Source of the DNA: Symbiodinium kawagutii
Lineage: Eukaryota > Sar > Dinophyceae > Suessiales > Symbiodiniaceae
NCBI GenBank assembly: GCA_009767595.1
Contig: VSDK01018732.1
Location: 363,133 to 427,132 of the forward strand
Reading direction: 5' to 3'
Length of the DNA: 64,000 nucleotides
The notes beneath the pieces are model-generated. The model worked only from the letters and a program-made list of their open reading frames with translations. It was not told the DNA's origin and searched no databases. Each line of letters begins with the position of its first letter. The first letter of the stretch is position 1. A program made the position numbers and the translations under genes. Positions 40,440-52,100 of this stretch are shown here, piece by piece.

Positions 40440-40912
40440 AATTTGTCTGTCTGCTTCTCTATCTATCTAATCTAATCTAATCTGATCTGATCTAATCTAA
40501 TCTAATCTACTCTAATCTGCTCTGATCTGATCTAATCTAATCTGATCGAATCTAATCTGATCTGATCTAATCTAATCTGATCTGATCTGACCTTATCTGA
40601 TATAATCTAATCTGGTCTAATTTAATCTAATCTGATCTGATCTAATCTAATCTAATCTAATCTGCTCTGATCTAATCTAATCTGCTCTGATCTAATCTAA
40701 TCTGATCTGATCTGATCCAATCTAATCTAATCTGATCTAATCTGCTCTGATCTAATCTAATCTAATTTGATCGAATCTACTCTAATCTAATCTGATCTGA
40801 TCTTATCTAACATAATCTAATCTTGTCTAATCTAATCTAATCTGATCTGATCTAATCTAATCTAATCTATCTATTTATCTATCTACCTACCTATCTATCT
40901 ATCTATCTATCA
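40440..40912. repeat. Pentanucleotide array (TCTAA/TCTGA), grading into CTAT repeats
   Basis: About 430 bp of TCTAA and TCTGA pentamers in irregular alternation, ending with (CTAT)n. Non-coding. Confidence 0.93.
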
Positions 40913-41181
40913 TTTGGACAGGAAACCACCAAATTGAGCGACAGTGGTTGACCTCAGATTGTGAGAAGCAAACATCCTGAACTGGGCAGGTTGAAGATCA
41001 CCAGTACCAACCAGGCCTAGCTCATTGGTACTGCCATTAAGCCAGGCCAATGCGGGCACGCCCAGTGGCATAGGGTTCCATCCTCACAGGATTGTTGAGC
41101 TCGGACTCGTTACAGCGCTTGAGATCTGAGGCCGTGAGTGGTGCAGACTTTGGGGATCAGCAGCAAGCCAACACTAAATAT

Positions 41182-41250
41182 ATGGCAGTGGGTCAATATA
41201 AACCATCAATACTGGCTCATAATAACCAACCAGATCATAGGGAAAACAAA
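41182..41250. repeat. Partial family B element
   Basis: TATGGCAGTGGGTCAATAT with half of the family core, cut short at the next B copy. Confidence 0.6.
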
Positions 41251-41368
41251 GGTGGCAGTGGGTCGAAACTCTGAGTCCCCCTGGTTCCCCTATGATTAAG
41301 CATTGTTTCCCTATGATTTGGTTGGTAAGCCATTATTGGTTGGTAAATATTGACCCAGCTCGCCATAT
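41251..41368. repeat. Miniature inverted-repeat element family B
   Basis: GTGGCAGTGGGTCGAAACTC ... ATTGACCCAGCTCGCC; directly follows the partial copy. Confidence 0.75.
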
Positions 41369-41409
41369 CCGTTAGAAAGTCCAAGAACCAGGCGAGGTCT
41401 TTAGCAATG

Positions 41410-41485
41410 GCTTGGCGTGAGCTGGTCTTCATAGGCGCTATGGAATTTCCCTTGGCAGTTTCGGGTCTTCAGCTGCTCAGCGCAC
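41410..41485 (-). CDS. Candidate exon, unknown product
   Basis: Minus-strand acceptor with a long pyrimidine tract (TCAGACTTTCTTCTGTCAG, ends 41486) opens one base plus CAEQLKTRNCQGKFHSAYED. The 3' border is approximate (a GC donor is possible). A plus-strand frame over the same bases (41364-41551) is also open, so the strand is not certain. Confidence 0.33.
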
Positions 41486-41551
41486 CTGACAGAAGAAAGT
41501 CTGAAACGGAGTCGAAGAATTGCTTGGCCTCGGCAGATCATGGAAATGGCA

Positions 41552-41666
41552 GTGGGTCAAAACCCCGTACCCCTGGTTCCCCTATCATTAACCAGCTCGT
41601 TTTCCCTATTATTGTTGGTGGAAATCCACCATGAACGTTGGTTGATTAATATTGACCCATAGCCAA
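41552..41666. repeat. Family B element with a 15-bp flanking duplication
   Basis: 115 bp, GTGGGTCAAAACCC ... ATTGACCCATAGCCAA, bracketed by the perfect direct repeat ATCATGGAAATGGCA (41537-41551 and 41667-41681). Confidence 0.82.
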
Positions 41667-41718
41667 ATCATGGAAATGGCACAGTGGTAACACTGGGCTG
41701 GGCTGCTCGTGTCGGCAG

Positions 41719-41948
41719 TGTGTCCGCCTACCAACTCCATGGATCCCCTGGTGACGGTCCCAAAAACCACGGATCTGCCGAGCTTCGTTGTGGTGAGACC
41801 GGTTGTATCCTTTGTGGTGCGAGAGGATCGCACCAGTCCTTGGTTGTGTGCAGCAGCTGAAAGCTTCGGCCCATGGTACACTCCGATTTTGCACGGGTTC
41901 ACTTTGGGGAAAAGATCTTCGGAGACTGGCAATGCTTTCCTGATCCAG
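41719..41948. CDS. Candidate exon, strand unresolved
   Basis: Plus: acceptor TCGTGTCGGCAG, two bases plus 76 codons (CPPTNSMDPLVTVPKTTDLP ...), donor CAG|GTGAGA. Minus: acceptor CTCACCTGGATCAG opens KALPVSEDLFPKVNPCKIGV to a GTAGGC donor. Both look like protein; the plus donor is the stronger signal, while neighbouring exons favour minus. Confidence 0.33.
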
Positions 41949-42220
41949 GTGAGAATCAATAGAGTACTGGTCTCAAGGGATGTTTGAACATGTTTAGATT
42001 CAATTCTATATGATTATATAAATATATATATATATATATGTTTGTTTCATTAGACATATTTCAAGCTTGTGCCATCTTGGAAGATTGTTCTGTTTCAGGT
42101 ACATACCGGGGTAAGCGTGCGGGCTGAGCCCTCAGATCGCTTGCAAATTCGCAAAATTGATACATACTGGGGTTCATACTGACTATTTGGGTTACTGGGA
42201 TTCGTATTATCCAACCAATA

Positions 42221-42327
42221 TGGTGGTTTCTCAAGCCATAGGGGACCCCAAAAATAGTTCGTTGTTGCTATAAATGGCTAAGGAAAGGATGATTTGGGGG
42301 CTCCCCTAATTTGAGAAACGCCCACGT
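42221..42327. repeat. Miniature inverted-repeat element family A
   Basis: TGGTGGTTTCTCAAGCCATA mirrored by CTAATTTGAGAAACGCCC. Confidence 0.78.
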
Positions 42328-42778
42328 AAGTGCACGCGAGCTTTGTTACATTCGAAGTAAATGTCGGTGAATGTAGACAAACTAGTTCTGAATAAACTAA
42401 GGTGAGGGTCTTGCCCTAAAATCACCCAGTATGGGGGGGTCCATCCCATCAGGAACACGGGAAGCGGAACGGGCATAGACAGATTTGCCAAGTACCATGG
42501 TTGATCTTGATCATGTGCAAAGGGATGAGGGCTGTCAGGCTTTCCACGCAAGGTCGCATGCAAAGGTGGTGTTGGTAGCGGTGATGTGGGAGGTGTTTTC
42601 ATGACTTTATCATATTTCATCCTTCAGCGGGGACGTCTTGAAGCCGTGCCTCAACATAGATGAATAGGTCTGCACTGAGACAGCTGAATGGTTCTGCAAG
42701 GTCTGCTTGGTATCTCAGTGAAATCATTGGGGTCAAAAATTCCAAAGATAGGAAAGGATTCCTTTAGTGAGTAGAGAA

Positions 42779-42832
42779 ACCAACCAACCAAACAACCAAC
42801 CAACCAACCTACCTACCTACCTACCAACCAAC
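42779..42832. repeat. CCAA and CCTA tetranucleotide repeats
   Basis: Tandem 'ccaa' then 'ccta' units. Confidence 0.8.
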
Positions 42833-42839
42833 TCCTTTC

Positions 42840-43320
42840 GTGGAGTAAATAAACCAACCAACTCGGCCCAGGCTCTCTTCGTAGGCTCGTTCAAAAACGG
42901 GCTCCGAAACCTGAGACAGCGGCCAAACTCAGCACACATGTCATGCTGCATCAAGAGATAACGCAGCTTGAACGGGGAGATCTAAAGATAATGTGAGATA
43001 ATAAGCAGGACTCGGACATGTAGTACCAACAGTTCCGAATGATTCAGACCTCAAGTTGTTGGTTTACCAAGGATCAGGGGACCACAGCCTCACATCCAAA
43101 CCCAAGCAGCCAACCAGCCCTTTGGGCTGAGGCTTGGGAAACCTCCGAGCTGTCTCGACCCAGTGACATACATTGTTTCTTCTCCGTTGTACCCGACCTC
43201 GGGGCGCGAACCGAAGCGAACCCCCCGAAACAAGCAGAAGAACAGGTGGTGGTTGCTCGAGTCAGAGGTGTAACCCCCAGTCCATTGATATGACCAAAGC
43301 AAGTCCTTTGTGGAACAGAT
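42840..43320. other. Unresolved sequence
   Basis: Frames of 70-85 codons on both strands; nothing recognisable. Confidence 0.3.
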
Positions 43321-43321
43321 C

Positions 43322-43431
43322 ATGGTTTCTCAAGTCATAGGTGTACTCCCCGTTATCATCCATTAATGGTCATTTACTTGACTAAACGAACCATTTTTGG
43401 TGGTTCGACTATGGCTTGAGAAACGCCCAGA
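43322..43431. repeat. Miniature inverted-repeat element family A, diverged
   Basis: ATGGTTTCTCAAGTCATAGG ... CTATGGCTTGAGAAACGCCC. Confidence 0.7.
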
Positions 43432-44015
43432 TTGCTTAGAAAAACTCATCAGCCCAGGGGGCTTCCGACTTGGCAACTGATTGCCGAGCCGCTGAGCCAA
43501 GGTCTTCGGGAGCAATTTCCGGAAAATCCTGCTGCATCCGCTCGAAGTCCAGCAGATATCCTCAGGGCTCCCAGCCGAGTCCACGAATTTTCAACAGCCA
43601 TGGCAGACCTGCATGCCCCAGTTTTTGATGTCAGATGAGATGGCTATTTCAATTGGCAGCTGGTAGTTCCTTTTCTCAAAGATGACCCGGTTCTGGGTCT
43701 GGACTTCAAGTTCTGGAGATCGCAGGCCCTAGTGGATACCAGTTCGTTGCTCAGAAATCAGAGGTTCAGATCGTGGTTTCAGTTTTGACCTTTCGATTTG
43801 GACCTGGCACAACGGCTCATACGGCTGAATGCCATACGATTCTTACAAAAGGAATACACAAAGCATCATGTACAAGGTGGGTCGTGCGTGTATGATCATG
43901 TACGTTGATCATTCAGGAACCACGCGCCATCTATATTCGTATATAATCACACACGCCTCATATAAGTATACACATGTTGGTATGCATCTGTCTGAATGTA
44001 TCTTTAAACATGGGC

Positions 44016-44350
44016 CTGGGTGTTTCTCAAGCCATAGGGGTCCCCTAAAATGGATGCTTGATTACTATAACTGGTTGATATTAGATGATTTGGCGGTTTC
44101 TCAAAATAGGGGGACCCCCAGTCATCATCCATTATTAATCATTTATAGTAATAAACCAGCCATAACTTTGGGGCTCCCTATGGCTTGACAAACCACCATA
44201 TTAGATGATTTGGTGGTTTCTCAAGCCATAGGGGTACCCAAAAATGGTTGGTTTGGTACTACTAAATGATTATAAATGGATGATTTAGGGGTACCCCTAC
44301 TTTAAGAAACCACCATTTGGGGGTCCCCTATGGCTTAAGAAACCCCCACA
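44016..44350. repeat. Nested cluster of three family A elements
   Basis: An outer A element starts at 44016 (GGGTGTTTCTCAAGCC) and ends at 44316-44350 (GGGGGTCCCCTATGGCTTAAG). Inside it sit one copy at 44094-44197, flanked by the 16-bp direct repeat ATATTAGATGATTTGG (44078-44093 and 44198-44213), and another at 44211-44315. Confidence 0.8.
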
Positions 44351-44512
44351 TGTCTTCCATACCCCGGAGATCACAACCACCTGTCGTGGCACCGTCTCAG
44401 CCAGCCATGGCGCCGCCAATCCACGCGTCCGTGGAGACGTGTAAGCGAGTCTCCTGGCACCGGCGGCTCCCGCAAGGGGTCTGGGCGGAAAGACTTCATG
44501 ATAGATCCATAT

Positions 44513-44626
44513 GGCTATGGGTCAAGGCTTTAACCAACCAATAATGGAGGATTTCAACCAACAATAATAGGGAAAACAATGGTTAATGATGAGGGAACCA
44601 GGGGTACAGGGTTTTGACCCACTGCC
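44513..44626. repeat. Miniature inverted-repeat element family B
   Basis: GGCTATGGGTCAAGGC ... GGGTTTTGACCCACTGCC. Confidence 0.78.
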
Positions 44627-45525
44627 ATATTAATCAACCACCCCCGGTTCACCTTGAGTAGCTGGTGATTTTTCCCGAATCGAGGTGATTTATTGATAAG
44701 CTAACATTATGAGCTTCGGACCAAGCATTTACATGCTGATGACTTCTTGCATTCACGCAATCAAAAACTTGCAAACACTCAAAATGTATCCATGCGAATG
44801 TAACAACTCACCATGGCAGTACGGACTGCAATGCACCAAGATTGCGTTAAACAAGCAGCAAAGAAAAATGGTACCTGGGACTACGAATGACCAAGTACTA
44901 CCATTCTACAGCATTGGTTCGTGAATGGCCGGCGAAGTCTTAAACTCCGTCTGAAGACACGTTGAATATGCCCCATTGTTCAGGCTTTGAGCATGACACA
45001 TCGTCTAGCAACAAAGATCACAACTGAATCGCAAATTCCATGGTTGATAATCTAAAAAATGTGAATCCCGATGAATAAATTCCATGATGTGCTGATAATC
45101 TTAAAAATGTGAATCCCGATAAATGGCGATGAATGGCTAGTCCACCTGATTTGCTTCGCAAGATGTTCACTTGAGACCTCTTTTGGCTTGGCCCTCACAG
45201 CAGAATCCCACCAGCCACAGGGTGGCCACCCTAATGAGCCAACTGCCCATGGGCCCGGCGTGCTTCTCTAGCAATGGGGAGTCGTAACAGTTGGTGCTTT
45301 CGTCAAACCAGCACCAACTTACGAGATATCTTTCAAGATATCTTTGATAAGCAGCATTATATAATGCACAACTCCCCATTGTATCAATTCAAAGAATATC
45401 TTGATACTGCAATTGTTGATGTTCTTTCAAGATATTTCAAAATTACGTGGTTCAAAAAAACCTGTTTCTTGCCAAATTGGAGAAAGAAACTGTATCTGTT
45501 CCTGCAAAAATAACGACGACGTTAC

Positions 45526-45780
45526 TTGTTTGTGAACCTTTCGGCTCCATGTGTTGGTCACAAGCTGCCTGTGCATCCCACTATCAATGGAGCAGCAATC
45601 AGCGGAAACTTGACGCCACCGAGGTGGCTGGGTGTCTGCTCAAACCCTGGCACCGAAGTGAACATAACAACAATGAACTCATCAAACTGCAGGAATGTGT
45701 ACACTAACCTAAAATTTTTGGTGCGAGGGTTTGACTCTGGAGAGCCAGTGGCCAAGACTAGGCTTTGGGTACTGATTCCC
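45526..45780 (+). CDS. Candidate coding segment, unknown product
   Basis: A plus-strand frame reads GNLTPPRWLGVCSNPGTEVN ... LKFLVRGFDSGEPVAKTRLW up to a possible donor CCCAG|GTGTCA. It has low repetitiveness and several N-x-T/S sites, compatible with an extracellular domain. A minus-strand exon (FDEFIVVMFTSVPGFEQTPS, after TTCCTGCAG) is an alternative over part of it. Confidence 0.28.
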
Positions 45781-45999
45781 AGGTGTCACATGGAAGATTG
45801 GATGGTGAAGACCAAAAGCCCCACCGAGGGAATGCTCTGTGCGACCCGCGTGGCTCCTGTCCACCACATTTCTTGTCTTTGGGGCTGTTGTATTCCAAGC
45901 ATCCTGTCGCCAGACTGGAGCATCAAACAGTTCCAAATGTTGACTGTTGCTGTAGCTTTTCCGACCGAACCAGCACCCTAGATAGCACGGAATACGGCA

Positions 46000-47500
46000 A
46001 ATCAACCCACCTTTGCATTTGAAAGCTCCATGCCAGAACAGTCCAGAACCTCTAATGTGAAACTTCAAAAAAATTGTAAGAGGTGAAGAGCTCTTTATTA
46101 TTATAACCTTTGCAGAAACATGGCTGTAACATCAGTTGAAACTCTGATCAAACAAGGGAACCTCGTCGGATCCCTTCTCAATCACCAAACAAAAGGACCG
46201 GGTTTACATGGGTGGAGAAATGTGTTGCTGCAACTTCCAAGGAAGTTCAAGAAACGACCTTTATTCAATCAAAAACCGAACTTATGAAGAACACCAGAAC
46301 CAGGCAGAACTGCTTTTGGCATGGAACAACACCACTTGAGAGAGGCCAAGAGGCCTTGTGGAAGAAACAAAAGCAAGTTTGGTTGGTAAAGATGCAAGTC
46401 GACAACTTGGGTGTTAGTAACATGTCAAACAAACAGATCATGGCCAACAAAGAAAGCAAAATGGTGACCGCGATGGTGATTGCAATGACAAGATCAGGGT
46501 GATCACCATAATGCTTACGATGACGTAGATGATAATGATGCCACTGAGGATAAAGAAAAAACGATGCTCAACGATGGTGAGAGCCGAAAGGTTTGACGAG
46601 TCATTGACGATCGTAAAACGAGCCACGGATCAACGGCCAGCATCAGGTTCGCTGGGGTGTTGGAGGTGCCTTCGGCAGATCAAGTGTTCTCCCCCCTTAC
46701 AACAAGATCAAGCAGCCGAAAGTTCGCTTCCAAGTCCGGCGAAGGGCACACTTAGAGAGGCAGCTCTTCGCACACCGAGCTCGCCTGCTAAGCCATACAT
46801 GGTACTTTGGCCGTCTGATCCATAGACTTCACCAATCTGAGCTGCGTAACCTCCAGTGCGGAGATGCACGGCAGCGGATCGGCTGGCAGTGTATGTGGGC
46901 ATGCAGGGACGTATATGGACGCATGTATGTGTGTAGATGTACATGTATCTAGGTTCCTATGTGCATGCAGCAATCTGAGCCAAGCCACCAATCACCTCCT
47001 TGATGAGTATCAGCACCTGAAACGACCCACAGGGGACACCAGAAAGCCTATTGAACCTCTACAGTTGGGTCTCCATATCAGGGGAAGGGCCATGTGACCC
47101 TCGCATTGGCCACGAAGTGCTGAACATTAACGATGCTACGTGGGGAAATTCAGTCATTCTTGGCGAGGAATCTGCTAGCGGGTCAATTTGCTGGGCCACA
47201 AAGCGCAAGAGTCCTAGTGCATACACAACATTTGACCCCCTGCTGCAAGAAATGGAAACAGGATGGCCCGCCTGTAAACAACATCAAGCTCCTACAGAAC
47301 GCGCCTCCTGCATCTTTGTTTGGTACAGAGCTCTAATGTCATTGTTGTAATGATCCGATCGCATTGAATGTCATTCCCTAGCTAAAACTAGGAATCAGTC
47401 TCAAAAAATGTCATGTCATTAGCTAAAAATGCTTGATAATGAATGCTTCAGACGTGCTTCTTAGTTGATGGTGATTCTGGATGAATTCTTAAGACGTCAG
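46000..47500. other. Unresolved sequence
   Basis: No miniature element or convincing exon pair identified; open frames are short and overlap on both strands. Confidence 0.3.
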
Positions 47501-47772
47501 CTCCTTGAAGGCTGATGCAAGGAAGCAACCAGAGAGGCTTCAATCTCGTTCCTCTGCATGTCTCGTTCCGGGAAGCAGTTGCTCAATCCATGCTTGGATC
47601 ATTTCGCATGTTCATCCTTGGAAATTCAAGTGACTTTCAAGAACACAAAATTGATAGGACCAGGTACAGGAAACTGCTACGATTGAGCGAAAAAGCGAGG
47701 CTTTCTTATTGGATATCCCATGAGCCCCATGTATCTAGATGTCTAGATTTGCCTTATCCTAGGATGGAACAC

Positions 47773-48141
47773 TTAGATCCTGATGTCCCACCTGCTCTGT
47801 CCATCCCACGGATGCACCCCTTCAGTGATGATAAATGCTACGATCAAAACTGTGGGAGCTTCCGCAACGAATTTCTGGACCCCAAATTGGTCAATCACCG
47901 TAGTTCTGCAACGGAGGTCATCCTCACGGGAGTCATCCGAGCCATCCTCAGCCCCGCTAAAACGGTGCTGCGACGCGAGGCACAATTTGCGAAAGCAACT
48001 TCGAAGAGGGCCAATTTCCCACCATAATTCCCACTGGCATGGTCCCATTTTCACTTGGCAACGACGTTCGATGCCTGAGCAGCGATCAGCTGCACTGGAA
48101 TCAGCTTCCGGGTTCGTTGCTGTCAATGCAACGGCTGGCAC
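47773..48141 (-). CDS. Candidate coding segment, unknown product
   Basis: A 122-codon minus frame with Cys/Trp-rich sequence (RCQVKMGPCQWELWWEIGPL) and an acidic stretch (EDGSDDSREDD). Possible donor CCC|GTGAGG lies inside it, so the true exon is probably shorter. A plus-strand ATG frame (47515-48027) overlaps and cannot be excluded. Confidence 0.28.
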   Translation of the reverse strand: MPAVALTATNPEADSSAADRCSGIERRCQVKMGPCQWELWWEIGPLRSCFRKLCLASQHRFSGAEDGSDDSREDDLRCRTTVIDQFGVQKFVAEAPTVLIVAFIITEGVHPWDGQSRWDIRI

Positions 48142-48756
48142 TTTGGGTTAGCATCTAGTCGCTTGGGCTAGTCAGGAGTCGGAAAAAACTGTAGGGATTG
48201 ATTTGCCCAAAATCAAAAGATATCTTTCTCTATCCCAAAGGACATCCAAAGAAATAATCTGATCTGTCAAACTGTCGAGGCACTGGCAATGACCCATACT
48301 GTTGCCATGTTCCTACTACTTGCTGGTGATTTTAGTTTTCGTATGACAAGAACCACCAGTGCCGATGTGTTTCACATGCTTATTTTCCTTCTTATCACTG
48401 TGACTTGCAATCCCCCATCATCTGCAATCTTCGATTGCCAAGACATAAGCCTGATGATTCCCTTTGTAAGGCCCCCCCCCTGAGGCATCTGATGCAATGC
48501 CATTCTCCTGTTCATTGATACCAGCGACTGGCGGTAAACAGCTCAGGTACCCCACATAGAGGTCGTAGCTCGCAGCGTCATCGACATGAGATGTTTCCCC
48601 TGATCAAATCTTGTTCGGAAAGGACGCCAGTCCTGAAAACTAGAGAAACACACGTCATGACTTCCATGGAGACCTGTTTTTGAATCACCAAACCGCAGAT
48701 TCGCGTGGTTTCCTTTACAGCTGCGGTGTGGTGACGTTCATCTCTTGCGTTGAAAC

Positions 48757-48900
48757 CTGTGGAGCTTGCGTCCATTGCACACCGAGATGCTCTTCTGGGA
48801 TGCCATCTGGTAGGCAAAGAGGTTCTGCCATAAGATTCGGCACAACCGAAACTACGATCCACGATGCAAAGAGCCTCGAAAGAACAGGTTGGCCACATCC
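48757..48900 (-). CDS. Candidate exon, unknown product
   Basis: A 144-bp phase-0 exon of 48 codons between the acceptor TTTCCTCAAACCACAG and the donor CAG|GTTTCA. It encodes GCGQPVLSRLFASWIVVSVV and continues NLMAEPLCLPDGIPEEHLGV. The hydrophobic run may be a signal or membrane segment. Same strand as, and upstream of, the solute-binding-like gene, so it may be part of it. That link is inference. Confidence 0.45.
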
Positions 48901-48997
48901 CTGTGGTTTGAGGAAAGCATGAACCAAACATAACAATGTGTCCTATGATTTTTCGCTGGCACTGAAAATGTTCCATAATTTGGAACAGTGTTTTCTC

Positions 48998-49098
48998 GTT
49001 GGTGGTTGAACCACCCCTACGAAAAATATGCACAAGTCCACCAACCATTTGTGAATAATTACATTCGGGAACATTAAAGAAAATGACAATCCAACTAG
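48998..49098. repeat. Miniature inverted-repeat element family C
   Basis: GTTGGTGGTTGAACCACCCC then 'gaaaaatatgcacaagtccaccaacc'; right end diverged. Confidence 0.6.
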
Positions 49099-49489
49099 AA
49101 CCTAGTAGTTGTTTAATCAATATTGTTACTTACTATACCCAATCATTGACCATCATTAATGGTTATAACTCATTATCAACATAGGTCTTTGAGTTTTTGA
49201 AAGTTGCCGGAGATGAGTTGCTGGTACCCAGTCGCCAGTTGAACTACAAACTGGGTGGGATTCCCAAAATTAGTACGCGTCCGTGGTGAGTAGTTAGGGT
49301 TTCATCCAACATGCCCACTAGGAGTTGAGGCATTGACTATATACAATTAATATATATATATATATACGGAGATATATATATATATGCTCAGCGCCCCCGC
49401 GAGGGCCCACCTCGCGAGGGCCTGTAACGAGTATCATGCACACTGACGCTGCCACGCATGTCTTTTTAAATACTAACAGTAATAAGAAA

Positions 49490-50180
49490 AAAACCTCTAT
49501 TATATCTATTCTCTTCTTGTCTATGAATCTCTCTCTCTCTTTATTTTCAGATGTAAGATAACACAATAAAAATTCTCTATTATATATAGTTTCTTCTTCT
49601 CTATGATTGTCTGTTTCTCAATATAATAAAAATAAAGCAGACTCCCCCCTTTGTCGTATTGGTTCTCTTCTTCTCTATGAATCTCTTTCTCCCTGTCCCT
49701 ATGGGATAGAATCATTGATTTCCTTCTTCTCTATGAATCTCTCTCTGTCTCTATGGAATAAAAGATTCAATTCTCTTTTTTATATTCATTTCCTTTTTCT
49801 CTCCGATTCTCTCTCTGTCTAAGATAATCAATCTTCTAATATATTTCTTCTTCTCTATGATTCTCTCTTTTTCTCTAAATGTAAAATAATTGAACAAAGT
49901 GTCTATTATAGTTCTTCTCTTCTTCTCTATAGTTTTTTCTCTCTACATTTATTGTAGTTTGGCTAAGTCTCTCTTATATCTATTCTCTCCTTCTCTATAA
50001 TTCTCTCTCTCTCTCTATTTAGAGCAGCGAAGTGAATTTATATATCTAGCCCCTCTCTCTAGACCAATGTATTAAAATCTTATATTCTTCTCTTTGGCTC
50101 TCAGCATAAAATTCCATATTATATTGATGGTTTTCTTCTCTATGATTATCCCTCGCTCTACAAACATAAGAACATGAATT
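49490..50180. repeat. Pyrimidine-rich low-complexity region
   Basis: TTCTTCTCTATGA and CTCTCTCT motifs repeat irregularly for almost 700 bp. No coding signal. Confidence 0.8.
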
Positions 50181-50284
50181 CTCCAACGGTTCTCCCTCTA
50201 AATGTATATACGCGCAAATATACTTATGACAAAGATTTTGAAACTCTCTACTATATTTAGCTGTTTCTTCTCTATGATTCTTTA

Positions 50285-51085
50285 GGGATAAGGGTTAAGC
50301 AAAAAACAAAAAACCTTGAGAAAATCAAAAAAAACAAAAAGAAACAATTTTCCAAAGGTCTTGGAGATGACATTGAATGAAAAACCAAAAAAACCTCGAA
50401 AAAACCAAAAAAACAAAAAAAATCAAAAAAACCAAATTTCCAGAGGTCTTGGAGATGACATTGAATGAAAAACCAAAAACATCGAAAAAACCAAAAAAAA
50501 CAAAAAAAATAAAAAAAACAATTTTCCAGAGGTCTTGGAGATGACATGAGAAAACCAAAAAAAAACAAAAAAAACAATGTTTTGAGACTCTTTGGTGAGA
50601 GGCCAATCCAAGAAAGCAAAAAAAACCTCGAGAAAACCAAAAAAACCAAAAAAACAAAAAAACAATATTTTGAGACTCTTCGGTGGGGTTCTGAATGAAA
50701 AAACAAAAAAATTTCAAGAAAACCAAAAAAACCAAAAAAACCAAAAAAAACAATATTTTGAGACTCTTCGGTGGGGGTCTGGATGAAAAACCAAAAAAAC
50801 CTCGAGAAAACCAAAAAAACCAAAAAAACCAATATTTTGAGACTCTTCGGTGGGGGTCTGGATGAAAAACCAAAAAAACCTCGAGAAAACCAAAAAAACC
50901 AAAAAAACCAATATTTTGAGACTCTTCGGTGGGGGTCTGGATGAAAAACCAAAAAAACCTCGAGAAAACCAAAAAAACCAAAAAAACCAATATTTTGAGA
51001 CTCTTCGGTGGGGGTCTGGATGAAAAACCAAAAAAACCTCGAGAAAACCAAAAAAACCAAAAAAAACAACAATTTTCCAGAGGTC
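50285..51085. repeat. A-rich tandem repeat, about 79-bp unit
   Basis: Units 'aaaaccaaaaaaacctcgag' plus 'gactcttcggtgggggtctgg' repeat; the last four copies (from 50762) have a 79-bp period and are almost identical. The FGFF-rich minus-strand frame is an artefact of AAACC runs. Confidence 0.88.
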
Positions 51086-51109
51086 TTGTGGATCAGTGGG
51101 ATGGGGGTG

Positions 51110-51315
51110 GGGGGTCAGCCAAGAGTCTCAGAATATTGGTTTTTTTGGTTTTTTTGGTTTTTTTGGTTTTTTCAAGGTTTTTTTGGTTTTTTGGGTCCCC
51201 CCATCCTCTGGGGGAAGGGATGGGGGGTCAGCCAAGAGTCTCAGAATATTGGTTTTTTTGGTTTTTTTGGTTTTTTTGGTTTTTTCAAGGTTTTTTTGGT
51301 TTTTTGGGTCATGGG
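51110..51315. repeat. Inverted T-rich counterpart of the 79-bp repeat
   Basis: 'gccaagagtctcagaatattgg' followed by (GGTTTTTTT)n occurs twice, 113 bp apart, in opposite orientation to the preceding array. The two arrays face each other and could form a long foldback. Confidence 0.82.
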
Positions 51316-51804
51316 AGAAATTAATGCCAAAAATTGGCCAAATTTTGGCCGGCTTTTTTTGCATATTGATTTCATTTCAGTCAGAATGCATGTGTTCATT
51401 GAATGTCAGACATGTCATTTTTCATTGTATTTTGCATGGTTTTTTGCATGCCTTGATATTGAATTAATATTCATTGAATAAAAGAAATTGATCAAACTAT
51501 CAAAAGGTGGGCCCTCGCAGGGGCGGTGACCATATATATCATATATCAATATATTTGCACATACATGTATTTCTACATGTATATGATTGTATATGTATAT
51601 ATTATATGTGCATCATATCCAAACACTGTACACACAGCTACGCTTTACAAGTGTGTGTGCGCATGTACAAGGTTGCCTTATGTTGCCTCGCTGATGGGCC
51701 CAAATGACGAGTTTGAGGGCTTGAAGACAGTGCTTGGTGCTTCAGTTCAGCCATGAAGGGCCCAGTTTCCTCTTTCCTCCCGCTGTTTAACACAAAGCCC
51801 TGAC

Positions 51805-52100
51805 TTACCAACAGGGAGGCTGCCATTCTACGAGTAAAGCAAATCGCGAAGTACCTGCGGGGTACCCTCTATCGATAAGCTGGGTCGTACTCCGCGACCC
51901 ATCGGGATGTGAGTTGGTCTGGAATGTGTCAGGAGAGACCGCAACAAATGACCGAAACCAGTGGCGCCATAAGAACTTCGCATGGGCCCAAAATACAACA
52001 GCTTGGCAGGTGGTTCCGGTATGCATCGGTGGTGATATCCCCTAAGAACAATACAAAGGAAGGGTTGGGCAGAATTCAAGGCATGCAGAATTCGCTTTGA
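51805..52100 (+). pseudogene. Decayed copia reverse-transcriptase fragment
   Basis: A plus frame reads EAAILRVKQIAKYLRGTLYR, stop, then a segment resembling the copia Y-S-D-x-D-W-x-G...TSG motif (VSWSGMC ... TETSG). Copia RT/RNase H proteins have RYLKGT followed by such a motif about 30 residues later. An in-frame stop and poor flanks mark it as an old fragment unrelated to the intact element. Confidence 0.45.

Noticed and set aside
50272..51072. 266-codon FGFF-rich protein
   Set aside because: Translation of AAACC homopolymer-rich tandem repeats.
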